Shown piece by piece: positions 16,747-25,886 of a stretch of DNA of 64,000 bases. Every line of letters starts with the position of its first letter. The stretch's first letter is position 1. Below the pieces are notes generated by a model. The model did not search any database. It had not been told where the DNA came from and worked only from the letters and a program-made list of their open reading frames with translations. The position numbers and the translations under genes were made by a program. The stretch is from JBGPLJ01 sp963826145 (GTDB taxonomy: Bacteria > Pseudomonadota > Gammaproteobacteria > Steroidobacterales > Steroidobacteraceae): assembly GCA_963826145.1 (NCBI GenBank), contig CAWGVW010000001.1:372001-436000 (forward strand), read 5' to 3'.

Positions 16747-17706
16747 ATGAGCCGAAGTCGCGCTCTCCTGCCGTGCATCGCTTTCTCGTTGCTCGCATGC
16801 GGCCTGGCGAGCGAGGCGCTGGCGGAAGGCTTCGTCGATTCCCTGGTGCGTCGCTTCGGCGAGAGCGAATTCATCTTCGCGCGCCTGAGAAGCAACGCAC
16901 CGATGTTGCCGCTCGCGTGGGTCTCGGGCGCGACTTATAACGACACTCGATTCAGCCTGCCGGACGGCGGCGCCTCCGAATCGAGCTTTGAGCAGACCTC
17001 GTTCTCCGAGGGCGCCTTTCTGCCGATTCCGATCGGCAAGCGCGATGCCCTGGTGCTCGGGGAGTGGGTCGGCAATACGAAATTCCGTGCGAAAGAATCG
17101 AGCGGGCGCGACCTGAGCGTCATGAGCGTCGGTATCCCGGTCGGCTGGGGACGGCAGGTCAGTCCCAACTGGCAGGTGGCCGCTTTCGTCGCGCCGTACG
17201 GTCATACCGCGCACCATGACAGCTGGTACTGGGAAACGCTCGGCGGCATCTTTGCCCGCTATTTGCCCGGCGAACGGGTCAGCTGGGTCTTCGGAGCGTA
17301 CATGGACGTCTCGTCGCTCGAAGATTTCTACACGCCGTATCTCGGCGCAACCTTTTTCATCAGCGAGCGCTGGACCGTGAACGCCATCATGCCCTGGCCG
17401 AGCGTGACCTACTCGCCGAACGAGAATCTGCTCTTCCGCCTCGGTGTAACGCCGTCGGGTGCATCCTGGGAGGCCGAGGTCGGCAACGAACGGCCGAAAG
17501 CGAGCTTCAGCGCCTGGAACATCGGGCTCGGTGTGGAGTGGCGGGTGTACCGCAATTTCTGGTTCGGCGGCGAGGCCGGTGTTTCCGGAATCCGCGGCTT
17601 TTCGCTCGTCGGCAGCAACTGGGAATCGGCCGACAGCGAACTCGACAGCACCGGCTATGCGCTTCTGACCTTCAATTTCCGCCCGGGCTCGATCCCCGGC
17701 AAGTGA
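16747..17706 (+). CDS. Outer-membrane beta-barrel protein (DUF6268-like)
   Basis: This 319-residue protein has a signal peptide (residues 1-26, SLLACGLASEALAEG) and alternating hydrophobic/aromatic strands to the C-terminus (YALLTFNFRPGSIPGK). It looks like a 12-14-strand barrel of the DUF6268 type. The name-bearing family has no known substrate. It lies 10 bp after AlaX and faces a second barrel-like gene on the - strand; only 4 bp separate the two stop codons. Confidence 0.78.
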   Translation: MSRSRALLPCIAFSLLACGLASEALAEGFVDSLVRRFGESEFIFARLRSNAPMLPLAWVSGATYNDTRFSLPDGGASESSFEQTSFSEGAFLPIPIGKRDALVLGEWVGNTKFRAKESSGRDLSVMSVGIPVGWGRQVSPNWQVAAFVAPYGHTAHHDSWYWETLGGIFARYLPGERVSWVFGAYMDVSSLEDFYTPYLGATFFISERWTVNAIMPWPSVTYSPNENLLFRLGVTPSGASWEAEVGNERPKASFSAWNIGLGVEWRVYRNFWFGGEAGVSGIRGFSLVGSNWESADSELDSTGYALLTFNFRPGSIPGK

Positions 17707-17710
17707 GCGC

Positions 17711-18610
17711 TCACTTGATCCAGAGGTACTGCCAGGCGACACCGAACTGGCTGAAGTCGGCGCCGAAGCGCGTCGATGCTCCATCGCTCCAGGTGAACTT
17801 CGCGGACTGGTGCTTGCCGATCGGCAGTGAGAACGTCAGTCCGATGCGCGAATTTTCCAGCTTGTTGTTGGCCTCAACGCCGTCGAGCGTCGTGCGCCCG
17901 CCCTCGTAGTAGGTCGCATCGAAGGCGATCCACATGCGGGGGCGCACCGTGTAGCTCACGTGCCCCTGCAGGCTCAGGACCGGGTCTTTTTGCTGCTTGC
18001 TGCCGCGAAAATTGCCATTGTCCGTGTAGAACGACATGCCGACGTAGCCGTCGAGGTACCAGCGGCCGAGGGGATGGGAGAGGCCGATTTCCGGCTTGAA
18101 TGCCCAGCGATTGGTGCCGATGTTCACGAGCTTGGTCGAGTTGTACTGGCCCGTCGGTGGGACGACCGAAAGGCTTAGCCCGAGTGTTGTCTTGGGTTCG
18201 CGGCGGACAAACTCGCCGGGTGTCAGGGCCGGGCCGCCGATGAGGTTGATCGCGAACCGTAGCCTGGAATCCGCAAGGCCCGACCGCGTGATCGATTGCC
18301 GCGTCTCGCCGACGTTGCCGGAGAGTTTCCCCCAGGCGTACGGTACGGCGATGGCAAAACTCGCGGAGCGGCCGAAGAGTCCGAAGGTATGCCCATAGCC
18401 GACCGCGCTGCCATTCAATTTCGCGTTCACATCGGTGATGGGCGAAGCCGGATCGAATACGACGCCGCCGTCCGTGTGTGTGTACCCGAGGATGAGAAAG
18501 TTGGCGCCCACGGGGCTCGGGGAGAACGCGCGCGGCTCGAGCTCCTGCGCATGACAGGCGAGCGGCGCGAGGACCGCGCAGAAGAGGACCCGGAGCGTAA
18601 ATTTTTCCAT
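17711..18610 (-). CDS. Phenol_MetA_deg-type outer-membrane transporter-like protein
   Basis: This 299-residue protein has a signal peptide (MEKFTLRVLFCAVLAPLACHAQ) and the start FSPSPVGANFLILGYTHTDGG that is characteristic of the Phenol_MetA_deg / SphA-like family. It shows barrel strands throughout and ends in a strand with aromatic residues (VAWQYLWIK). Members are thought to be outer-membrane channels for aromatic or hydrophobic substrates. I chose the ATG at 18610 because the signal peptide starts there. Confidence 0.84.
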   Translation of the reverse strand: MEKFTLRVLFCAVLAPLACHAQELEPRAFSPSPVGANFLILGYTHTDGGVVFDPASPITDVNAKLNGSAVGYGHTFGLFGRSASFAIAVPYAWGKLSGNVGETRQSITRSGLADSRLRFAINLIGGPALTPGEFVRREPKTTLGLSLSVVPPTGQYNSTKLVNIGTNRWAFKPEIGLSHPLGRWYLDGYVGMSFYTDNGNFRGSKQQKDPVLSLQGHVSYTVRPRMWIAFDATYYEGGRTTLDGVEANNKLENSRIGLTFSLPIGKHQSAKFTWSDGASTRFGADFSQFGVAWQYLWIK

Positions 18611-18694
18611 CCCGTCGCTATCATGCGGGACGCGTTGCGCCGCGTACATAGGGCCAATGGGGGTAAGATCGGATTCCCGCATAAGGAGATTGCC

Positions 18695-19057
18695 ATGGCC
18701 CGTTACGTTGACGGTTTCGTCGTCCCGGTTCCGAAGCGCAAAAAGGCGGCCTACATCCGCATGTCGAAGCTTGGCGCCAAGGTCTGGCGCGATCACGGCG
18801 CGCTGCAGTACTACGAATGCATTTCCGACGACGTGAAATGGGGCAAGCGCACCTCGTTTCCCCGCAGCGTGAAGCTCAAGCCCGGCGAGATCGCCTGGTT
18901 TTCCTTCATCGTCTACAAATCGCGCAAGCATCGCGACCGCGTGACTGCGAAGGTCATGAAGGATCCAAGGATCGCGCACATGATGAATGCGAAGGCGATG
19001 CCTTTCGATGCGCGCCGCATGATTTTCGGCGGATTCAAGGTTGCCGTCAGCGCCTAG
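18695..19057 (+). CDS. DUF1428 family protein
   Basis: This 120-residue protein starts MARYVDGFVVPVPKRKKAAY with AAGGAG 7-12 bp upstream. It matches the small DUF1428 family, an alpha/beta dimeric-barrel-like domain found widely in proteobacteria. Typical residues are the YECISDDV block and the C-terminal MPFDARRMIFGGFK. The function is unknown. The exported aminopeptidase gene overlaps its 3' end by 17 bp in another frame. Confidence 0.88.
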   Translation: MARYVDGFVVPVPKRKKAAYIRMSKLGAKVWRDHGALQYYECISDDVKWGKRTSFPRSVKLKPGEIAWFSFIVYKSRKHRDRVTAKVMKDPRIAHMMNAKAMPFDARRMIFGGFKVAVSA

Positions 19058-20222
19058 CGCCAGCCGGGCCGCGGCGACGGCAATCCTGGCCCTTGGGCTC
19101 GTGATTGCCGCGTCCGGCCTCGCCGCCGATGGTCCGGCGCCGTATCAGCCGGACTGGGCGAAGATCGCCGGGCACATGGTGCAGCGGTCGTTGAAGCTCG
19201 CGCCCGGCGAGCGCGTGCTGATTCACTACGACCCCGCGCAGGATTCGGGACTCGTGGCGGCACTGCGCACGGAAATCACCCGCGCGGGCGGCATCATCAG
19301 CGGCGAACTCACCTGGCCGAGCGAGGCCACGGCAAAGTATCTCGAGTCCTTGAGCCCCGCCGATAAAGCGAAGCGCGCGGCAGCGGAGGATGCGTCGTAC
19401 CGCGAGCTGTTCGCGCACTCCGACGTGTACCTCTGGCTGCATGCGTCGCGCGCGGAGGATCTCGAATGGCGGCAATTCGAGCGCCTGATCGAGGGATCGA
19501 AGCTGCGCGCGATTCACTCGCACTGGTTCGACTCGGACGATCCGAAGGAGCACGACGCCGTCTGGCGGATGTACGAGCGCGCCATCAACATGGACCCGGC
19601 CGAGATTGAAGCTGTGCTCGCGCCGCTCGAAACGAAGCTGCGCGGCGCGAAGCTGCACCTCACTTCAACCGAAGGCACGGACCTCACGTTTCGAATCCCG
19701 GAGAATGCCTGGTTCCACCACAACACGGGCGAGGCGAGCCGCGGGAAGGTCGCGAACGCCCGCTCGGTGCGTGACCGCGAAGAGGAACTGCCCGGCGGCG
19801 TCTTGCGGACGACGGCGGTCGTCGAAGCCAGCGGCACGCTGGTGGCGACCGTTTTCGGTGGGTCGAAGGCCGATACGGTGGCGGTGACGTTTCGCGATGG
19901 CCGCATCGTGAAGGTTGAACCTCACGGCGGGGGCGGCGATGCTTTCGCCAAGTGGTACGCAAGCGCCACCGGCGATCGGGACAAGGTGTCGGAGCTGGTG
20001 ATCGGCACCAATCCGAACCTCGTTCCGATTCAGCCTTCGGGCTTCATGCCGTATTACGGCTACGGCGCGGGCATCGTTCGCATTGCGATCGGCGACAACT
20101 GGGAGTCAGGCGGGACGCTACGCACCGGCGATCATCAGGACTGGTGGCTGTTCGTCACCGACGGGACTTTGACGTCCGGCTCGAAAGAGATTGTGAAGAA
20201 CGGGGCGCTGGCGACGCCCTGA
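19041..20222 (+). CDS. Exported M29-like aminopeptidase
   Basis: This 393-residue protein has a Sec-type signal peptide (AAATAILALGLVIAASGLAADG) and a body resembling the thermophilic metallo-aminopeptidase family M29. It includes AHSDVYLWLHASR, a MYERAINMDPAEIEAVLAPLE stretch, the family-like GTDLTFRI.....WFHHNTGEAS, and a C-terminal FMPYYGYGAGIVRIAIGDNWESGG. M29 enzymes use two metal ions bound by Glu, His and Asp; E-H-D residues are present but the exact ligands cannot be fixed without alignment. The start is a TTG at 19041 inside the preceding gene, which suggests coupling. An export signal is unusual for this family. Confidence 0.78.
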   Translation: MPSAPSASRAAATAILALGLVIAASGLAADGPAPYQPDWAKIAGHMVQRSLKLAPGERVLIHYDPAQDSGLVAALRTEITRAGGIISGELTWPSEATAKYLESLSPADKAKRAAAEDASYRELFAHSDVYLWLHASRAEDLEWRQFERLIEGSKLRAIHSHWFDSDDPKEHDAVWRMYERAINMDPAEIEAVLAPLETKLRGAKLHLTSTEGTDLTFRIPENAWFHHNTGEASRGKVANARSVRDREEELPGGVLRTTAVVEASGTLVATVFGGSKADTVAVTFRDGRIVKVEPHGGGGDAFAKWYASATGDRDKVSELVIGTNPNLVPIQPSGFMPYYGYGAGIVRIAIGDNWESGGTLRTGDHQDWWLFVTDGTLTSGSKEIVKNGALATP

Positions 20223-20238
20223 ATGCAACTGCGGCACG

Positions 20239-21654
20239 CTAAGACCGCAGCACTTTCCCCGGATTCAGGATCCCCTTCGGATCGAGCGCGCGCTTCATCG
20301 TGCGCATGACATCGAGTTCCACGGCACTACGATAGTGCTCGAGCTCGCCGACCTTGTAGCGCCCGATGCCATGTTCGGCGCTGAAACTGCCGCGCATCGA
20401 CATGGCGATGTCGTAGATCGCGCGTTGGATCTCGGGCCGCCGCGCCATGAAAGCTTCCGCGGAAACGCCCGCGGGCTGGCTCAGGTTGAAATGCAGATTC
20501 CCGTCGCCGACGTGCCCGTAGGCAACGAGCCGGGCGTCCGGGACGTTCTTCGATACCCACGCGCTTGCCTTCGCGACGAACTCCGGTAGCGCCGCGACGG
20601 GCACGGATACGTCGTGCTTGATGCTCGCACCATGGTGCGTCTGCGCTTCCGGGATGCTCTCGCGGATGCGCCACAAAGCATCGCGTTGCGCGAGGCTCGT
20701 AGCGATCACCGCATCCAGTGCCTGGCCCGTCTCCATCGCGCCTGCGAGCGTCGATTCAAGCGTGCCGTTGAGATCGTCCGCGGCGCGCGCGCTCGTGAGT
20801 TCCGCAAGTACGTACCAGGAGTACGCCTTGTCGAGCGGATCGGAGACGCCTGCGATGTGCCGCGTGGTGAGCTCGATGCCGATCCGCGGAATGAGTTCGA
20901 AGGTGGTTACGCGGTCGCCGCTTGCGGCTCGCAGCGTCGCGAGCAGCGCAACTGCCGCGCTGACATCGGGCACTGCGACCATCGCCGTCGCGTAAACGGC
21001 AGGTTTCGGAAAGAGCTTGAGACACGCAGCCGTGATGACACCGAGCGTGCCTTCCGATCCGAGGAAGAGCGCCTTGAGGTCGTAGCCCGTGTTGTCCTTG
21101 CGGAGCGTTCGCAGCGAATCGAGCACGCGGCCATCCGCGAGCACGACCTCGAGGCCGAGCACGAGCTCACGCGCCATGCCGTAGCGAAGCACGGCCGTGC
21201 CGCCGGCGTTCGTCGAAAGATTGCCGCCGATCTGGCAGGAGCCTTCCGATCCGAGACTCAGCGGAAAGAGCCGATCCGCGCGGTCGGCCGCTTCCTGCAC
21301 GGCCGCGAGCACCACGCCCGCCTCGACGGTCATCGAATAGTTGAGGGGCTCGACGCTGCGGACCTTGTTGAGCCGTCGCATCGCGAGCACGACCTGCGTG
21401 CCGCTTTCATCTGGCACCGGACCGCCGCAGTAGCTCGTGTTGCCGGCATGCGGAACGACGCCGATCCCGTGCGCATGACAGTACGCGAGAATCTTCGAGA
21501 CCTCGTCCGTGCTCGAGGGCAGGAGGACAAGGGCGCTCTTGCCGTGATAGAGCTTGCGGAAGTCGACGAGAAAAGGCGCGACGTCGGCCTCGGACTCGAG
21601 CGAGCCCGAGGGACCGACGATGGACTTGAGAGCCGAGAGATCGGAGCCCTTCAC
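20239..21654 (-). CDS. FAD-linked oxidase, GlcD/D-2-hydroxyglutarate dehydrogenase-like
   Basis: This 471-residue protein has an N-terminal FAD-binding PCMH domain (GIGVVPHAGNTSYCGGPVP, GGNLSTNAGGTAVLRYGMARELVLGLEVV) and a C-terminal FAD-linked oxidase domain ending in GHVGDGNLHFNLSQP and GSFSAEHGIGRYK. The order and length match bacterial D-2-hydroxyglutarate/D-lactate dehydrogenases. The exact 2-hydroxyacid cannot be named. Translation starts with GTG at 21654 in a GTGA overlap with the stop of the upstream cyclopropane synthase gene. Confidence 0.9.
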   Translation of the reverse strand: MKGSDLSALKSIVGPSGSLESEADVAPFLVDFRKLYHGKSALVLLPSSTDEVSKILAYCHAHGIGVVPHAGNTSYCGGPVPDESGTQVVLAMRRLNKVRSVEPLNYSMTVEAGVVLAAVQEAADRADRLFPLSLGSEGSCQIGGNLSTNAGGTAVLRYGMARELVLGLEVVLADGRVLDSLRTLRKDNTGYDLKALFLGSEGTLGVITAACLKLFPKPAVYATAMVAVPDVSAAVALLATLRAASGDRVTTFELIPRIGIELTTRHIAGVSDPLDKAYSWYVLAELTSARAADDLNGTLESTLAGAMETGQALDAVIATSLAQRDALWRIRESIPEAQTHHGASIKHDVSVPVAALPEFVAKASAWVSKNVPDARLVAYGHVGDGNLHFNLSQPAGVSAEAFMARRPEIQRAIYDIAMSMRGSFSAEHGIGRYKVGELEHYRSAVELDVMRTMKRALDPKGILNPGKVLRS

Positions 21655-23001
21655 CCCGGCCCCTCACCCCGACCCCTCACCCCGAGCCCTCTCCCCGCAG
21701 ACGGGGAGAGGGAGAAGATAGTGAGCGGCGCACGGCGCGCGTCCGGCTTCACGAAGAGCATCTGCACGTCGCCGAGCTGGCGCTCCGCATAGCCGCCTTC
21801 GCAATAGGCGAGGTAGAACTCCCACATGCGGATGAAGCTGTCGGGGTAGCCGAGCTTGCGCACCTCGTCGATCTTCTCGAAGAAGCGTTCGCGCCAGAGC
21901 TTGAGCGTCGTTGCGTAATGCGGGCCGATGTCCTCGAGGTTATAGAGCTTGAGGTCCGTCGAGCGCGTGACTGATTCCTGGATCGATGTCACCGAGGGAA
22001 CGTCGCAGCCAGGGAAGATGTACTTCTGGATGAAGTCGACCTTGTCGAGGCTCCACTGCGTAAAACTGGTCGCGGATCGTGATCGCCTGCAAGAGGAACA
22101 TGCCACTCGCCTTGAGGAGCTGGCTGCACTTCGCGAAGTAGGTATCGAGGAAGCGGTGCCCGACCGCCTCGATCATCTCGATCGAGACGAGCTTGTCGAA
22201 CTTGCCGTCGAGTTCCCCGTCCAGATCACGATAGTCCTTGAGGAGGAGGGTGATGCGGTCCTTGAGCCCGGCCGCCTGGATGCGTTCCGCCGCAAGATCG
22301 TGCTGCTGGCGCGAGATCGTCGTTGTCGTCACGCGGCAGCCGAAATTCTTCGCGGCGTGGATCGCAAAACCGCCCCAGCCCGTGCCGATCTCGACGAGGT
22401 GGTCCGTGGGCTTGAGCTCGAGCTTGCGGCAGATCGCCTCGAACTTGGCGACCGAAGCTTCGTACATCGTCGAGTCGGGTTTCTCGAAGATGCCGCAGGA
22501 ATACGCCATCGTCTCATCGAGGAAGAGCTTGTACATGTCGTTGCCGAGGTCGTAGTGCGCGGCGATGTTGCGCGCGCTCCCGGCTTTGCTGTTCCGGTTG
22601 AGCCAATGCAGGAGTTTCTGCATGGGCGCGGCGAAACGGGCGAGGCCGCCCTCCATCTGCTCCACGATCTCGTGATTCATGACCAGGATGCGCACGAGCG
22701 TCGTCAAGTCGCTCGTGTCCCAGTAGCCCTTGATGTAGGCGGCGCCCGCACCGAGCGTGCCGCCGAAGGCGGCGTCCGCGTAGAACTGCGGGTGACGCAC
22801 GCGCAGGTCCGCGGCGAGGCCGCAGCGGGCCGTCGTCTTGCCGAAGACGTATTCGCCGTCGCTGTCGAGGACGCGGATGCGGCCGTCCGCGATCTTCGTG
22901 AGCTGTCCGAAAAGTGTGCGGCGCCCAAGGCGCTGCAGCCAGGTGAGTTCGCTGACCGGCGATGCAACTTCGTCGATGGCCCGGACGATGGACGGTTTCA
23001 T
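21651..23001 (-). pseudogene. cfa: Cyclopropane-fatty-acyl-phospholipid synthase, frameshifted
   Basis: The first ~310 residues (21940-23001 frame) are a normal SAM-dependent cyclopropane synthase: N-terminal lipid-binding region, IAAHYDLGNDMYKLFLD, YSCGIF, and the SAM loop LVEIGTGWGGFAIHAA. At a TTTT run (about 22062-22065 on the + strand as AAAA) the frame shifts. The C-terminal part (FTQWSLDKVDFIQKYIFPGC ... FYLAYCEGGYAERQLGDVQML) continues in the next frame. Removing one base restores a full protein, so a sequencing error or a recent mutation is equally possible. The last ~20 residues are read from a CCCTCTCCCC palindromic repeat and the stop overlaps the next start (GTGA). Confidence 0.88.
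21661..21712. repeat. CCCTCTCCCC/GGGGAGAGGG palindromic repeat
   Basis: CCCTCTCCCC (21687-21696) and GGGGAGAGGG (21703-21712) form a 10-bp hairpin preceded by CCCTCACCCC-type direct repeats (21661-21686). It belongs to the same element family as 10012-10071 and 27911-28018. It encodes the C-terminal residues of the cyclopropane synthase reading frame. Confidence 0.87.
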
Positions 23002-23068
23002 GGCGTTCGGCTCCGCGCGAGTGAGACCCGCAGCTGGTTCTTTGGACCAGTATAGAACGGCACCCGCT

Positions 23069-24124
23069 TCAGGCGATAACCGCGCCCAGCACCCGCCCGA
23101 TCGTGAAACTCACCGCACCGGCGCCCGCGCCGATCAAGACCATACGAAGGCCGCCCCGGACGGCACTCCGCCCGGTGAAGAGGCTCAGGACCATTCCCAC
23201 GCCGAAAAGGGCGATAAGAGCGAGGCCCGCGCTCGCATAGAGGGGTTCGAGCGCCGCCAGGCGGAACACAATGGGCAGCAACGGAATAAAGGCGCCGAAA
23301 GCGAATGCGAGAAAGGAGTATGTGGCGGCGCCCCACGGCGATCCGAGGCCTTCGGGGTTGAGCCCGAGCTCCTCGCGCGCGAGCACGTCGAGCGCGTGCT
23401 CGGGATTTCGCATCATCTCGGTGCTTACCTCGCGCGCCTTTTCGATCGGCATACCGCGGGCCGCGTAAATGAGGGCGAGTTCCTCTGCTTCCTCTTCCGG
23501 GTACTCGTCGAGTTCTTCCTTCTCGAGCGCGATCTGGTACTCGTACATCTCGCGCTGCGAGCGCACCGAAACGTATTCGCCCGCGGCCATGGAAAGCGCG
23601 CCGGCGAGGAGGCCCGAGACGCCGCTCATGAGGAGCGTATCGTGCGAGACGGCAGCGCCGCCGACGCCGAGAATGAGGCTCGCGTTCGACACGAGGCCGT
23701 CGCTCACGCCGAACACGGCCGCGCGCAGATTCCCGCTTGCGGTATTGCGATGGCGGCGGCCGACTTCATCGACCGAGGTCGGCATGGGATGGCCGGGCGT
23801 CGCGAGCGCGGCGCCGTAGACGGACAGGCCACGGAGCTTCATGGCCGCGAGAATGCCTTTGAGCGGCCGGGGACCCAGGGCGTCGATCAGGCGCGCGACG
23901 ATGCGCGCGCGGAGCGATGGGCGGAAAGCGGCGATCTGCGCCGCGCTCATGCTGGCCTCCTGCTCCCAGCGGCCCGCCTGGCGCTCGGCGGCTATGGCAA
24001 GATTTTCAAAAAGCCCGCGCTTGGTCGCATCCTGCTCTGCAGCGGCAAGCCGCCGATAGAGCCAGGCGGACTGGCGCTCATGAAACCAGGACTCGATTCC
24101 CGGTATGGCATCCGGTGGCGCCAC
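23069..24124 (-). CDS. VIT1/CCC1-family transporter with N-terminal ferritin-like domain
   Basis: This 351-residue protein combines an N-terminal rubrerythrin/ferritin-like helical bundle (about residues 10-90, with ESWFHERQSAWLYRRLAAAE and ERQAGRWEQEA carrying E..H/E..E ligands) with a VIT1/CCC1 membrane domain. The latter has AVFGVSDGLVSNASLILGVG and several C-terminal helices (LLAGALSMAAGEYVSVRSQ, FGAFIPLLPIVF, SLFTGRSA...). The family exports or sequesters Fe2+ and Mn2+. The metal-binding linker with many Glu (EKEELDEYPEEEAEEL) is present. It is a single-gene unit on the - strand. Confidence 0.9.
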   Translation of the reverse strand: MAPPDAIPGIESWFHERQSAWLYRRLAAAEQDATKRGLFENLAIAAERQAGRWEQEASMSAAQIAAFRPSLRARIVARLIDALGPRPLKGILAAMKLRGLSVYGAALATPGHPMPTSVDEVGRRHRNTASGNLRAAVFGVSDGLVSNASLILGVGGAAVSHDTLLMSGVSGLLAGALSMAAGEYVSVRSQREMYEYQIALEKEELDEYPEEEAEELALIYAARGMPIEKAREVSTEMMRNPEHALDVLAREELGLNPEGLGSPWGAATYSFLAFAFGAFIPLLPIVFRLAALEPLYASAGLALIALFGVGMVLSLFTGRSAVRGGLRMVLIGAGAGAVSFTIGRVLGAVIA

Positions 24125-24174
24125 GGGATTCGTTGGTGTCCGTTGGCAGGTGGTCGGCGGGCTGTCGACGCGGC

Positions 24175-24513
24175 TCAGTACTCGCCGCGGTCTTCGTCTT
24201 CGTCGAGGTCGTCATCATCGTCGTCGTCATCGTCATCGTCGTCCCAATCGTCATCGTCCTCGTCTTCGTCGACGTCATCTTCGTCCTCATCCTCATCCTC
24301 CGCGGCAGTGGAGCCCGACCAGCCTTCCGGCTCCTCGATCTGCTCGAGGTCCAGTTCGGCCCACACGTCCATGTCGAGCTCCTCGATGTCGCCATCGAGG
24401 TACTGCACCTGGACGAGCTCCTTGTCCTCGTTCACGGACAGCACCTGAAAGACTTCCTCCTCTTCCAGGTTCTCGTACCACTGCTTGGGGACCGGGTCAT
24501 AGTCTCTGCCCAC
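24175..24513 (-). CDS. Small acidic-tailed protein (DUF6763-like)
   Basis: This 112-residue protein has an N-terminal beta-rich domain (VPKQWYENLEEEEVFQVLSV, then VQYLDGDIEELDMDVW) that resembles the gammaproteobacterial DUF6763 family. It ends in a ~40-residue tail of almost only Asp and Glu. The tail is encoded by a GAC/GAT-rich trinucleotide tract (about 24185-24300) and could vary in length by slippage. The function is unknown; such a tail could bind metal or basic proteins. Confidence 0.78.
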   Translation of the reverse strand: MGRDYDPVPKQWYENLEEEEVFQVLSVNEDKELVQVQYLDGDIEELDMDVWAELDLEQIEEPEGWSGSTAAEDEDEDEDDVDEDEDDDDWDDDDDDDDDDDDLDEDEDRGEY

Positions 24514-24693
24514 AATCGACCTCGCTTCATCGAAAACCGCCTGGAGCCGCGCGCCGCCGCATATTACGGGCGCTCCCCAAGGGTGGGCAATACCGGTCCA
24601 CCATGCAAATGGGGGTAACGGCAGCCGCTGTCGCCGCTTGCAGCCACCCGAGGCGATGTGACCTCGCGGAAATGTGCCGTATAGTCCTGCGGC

Positions 24694-25872
24694 ATGACGT
24701 TGGGACCCAGAAAAGACAGCGCCCGCCCCTTAAAGGAGGCGCGGCGCGTGGTCGTCAAGATCGGCTCGGCGCTCCTCGTCGACCAGGCGACCGGGCGCCT
24801 CAACCGGAGCTGGCTCGAGGCGCTCGCCGAGGACGTTGCGCGCCTGCGCAAGCGCAACCAGGAAGTGCTGATCGTTTCCTCCGGCGCCATCGCGCTCGGC
24901 CGGCGGCACCTCGGGCTCAACGCCGGCAAGCTTCGGCTCGAAGAAAGCCAGGCGGCGGCGGCCGTCGGGCAGATCCGGCTCGCCCACGCCTACAAGGAAA
25001 TTCTCGAACAGCATGAGCTCACCGTCGCGCAGATCCTCCTGACGCTCAACGATTCCGAGCAGCGCCGGCGGTATCTCAATGCGAGCAATACGATCCGGAC
25101 CCTGCTCGCGCTCGGTTCGATTCCCGTGATCAACGAAAACGACACGGTCGCGACGAGCGAGATCCGCTACGGTGACAACGACCGGCTCGCGGCACGCGTC
25201 GCGCAGATGGCGAGCGCGGACTGCCTGGTGCTGTTGTCGGACGTCGACGGCCTCTACACCGCCGATCCGGCGCAGGATGAGAACGCGCAGTTCATCGATC
25301 GCGTGCTCAACATCACGGCCGAAATCGAGGCGATGGCGGGCGCGGCGAATTCGGACGTCGGCTCCGGCGGCATGACGACCAAGATCGCCGCGGCGCGTAT
25401 TGCCGTTGCCGCGGGTTGCCACATGTGCATCGCGAGCGGCCGCCAGCAGAATCCGCTCCGGCGCATCGAGGAAGGCGAGCGCGCCACCTGGTTCGTGCCG
25501 ACCGACACGCCCATGGCCCTTCGCAAGCAGTGGATCGCGGGGACGCTTCGTCCGACGGGCGCCGTCATGGTGGATGCCGGGGCAGTTGCCGCGCTCGGTC
25601 GCGGCAAGAGCCTGTTGCCGGCGGGCGTTGTGCGCTCGGCCGGGCGCTTCGAGCGGGGCGACACCATCGGCGTGCTCGGCCCGAACGGCGTCGAGATCGC
25701 GCGCGGCATCTCGGCATATTCCGACGCGGATACCGCGCGCATCATGGGCCGGCAGAGCAGCGAGATCGAAGCGCTCCTCGGTTACAGCGGCCGCGAGGAA
25801 CTGATTCATCGCGATGACCTCGTCCTGCTGCGGCCGCTCGAAGACTCGCAGGATCTCTCCGCGGCCAACTGA
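24694..25872 (+). CDS. proB: Glutamate 5-kinase
   Basis: This 392-residue enzyme phosphorylates L-glutamate to gamma-glutamyl phosphate, the first step of proline synthesis. It has an amino-acid kinase domain (VVVKIGSALLVDQATGRL, VSSGAIALGRRHLGL, NENDTVATSEIRYGDNDRLAARVA, GSGGMTTKIAAARIA) and a C-terminal PUA domain (from about residue 295, ending ALLGYSGREELIHRDDLVLL). The domain order and length are normal. proA follows after 14 bp, so the two are an operon. A -10-like TATAGT (24680-24685) lies just before the ATG. Confidence 0.97.
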   Translation: MTLGPRKDSARPLKEARRVVVKIGSALLVDQATGRLNRSWLEALAEDVARLRKRNQEVLIVSSGAIALGRRHLGLNAGKLRLEESQAAAAVGQIRLAHAYKEILEQHELTVAQILLTLNDSEQRRRYLNASNTIRTLLALGSIPVINENDTVATSEIRYGDNDRLAARVAQMASADCLVLLSDVDGLYTADPAQDENAQFIDRVLNITAEIEAMAGAANSDVGSGGMTTKIAAARIAVAAGCHMCIASGRQQNPLRRIEEGERATWFVPTDTPMALRKQWIAGTLRPTGAVMVDAGAVAALGRGKSLLPAGVVRSAGRFERGDTIGVLGPNGVEIARGISAYSDADTARIMGRQSSEIEALLGYSGREELIHRDDLVLLRPLEDSQDLSAAN

Positions 25873-25886
25873 AACGGAATCGACCC

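Noticed and set aside
22055..22075. Programmed frameshift in cyclopropane synthase
   Set aside because: TTTT is not a typical slippery context with a stimulator, this family is not known to use frameshifting, and similar breaks occur in many genes here.
24585..24690. Possible small RNA (4.5S-like) upstream of proB
   Set aside because: The region is structured and C/G-rich but lacks the conserved SRP loop motif; no support.
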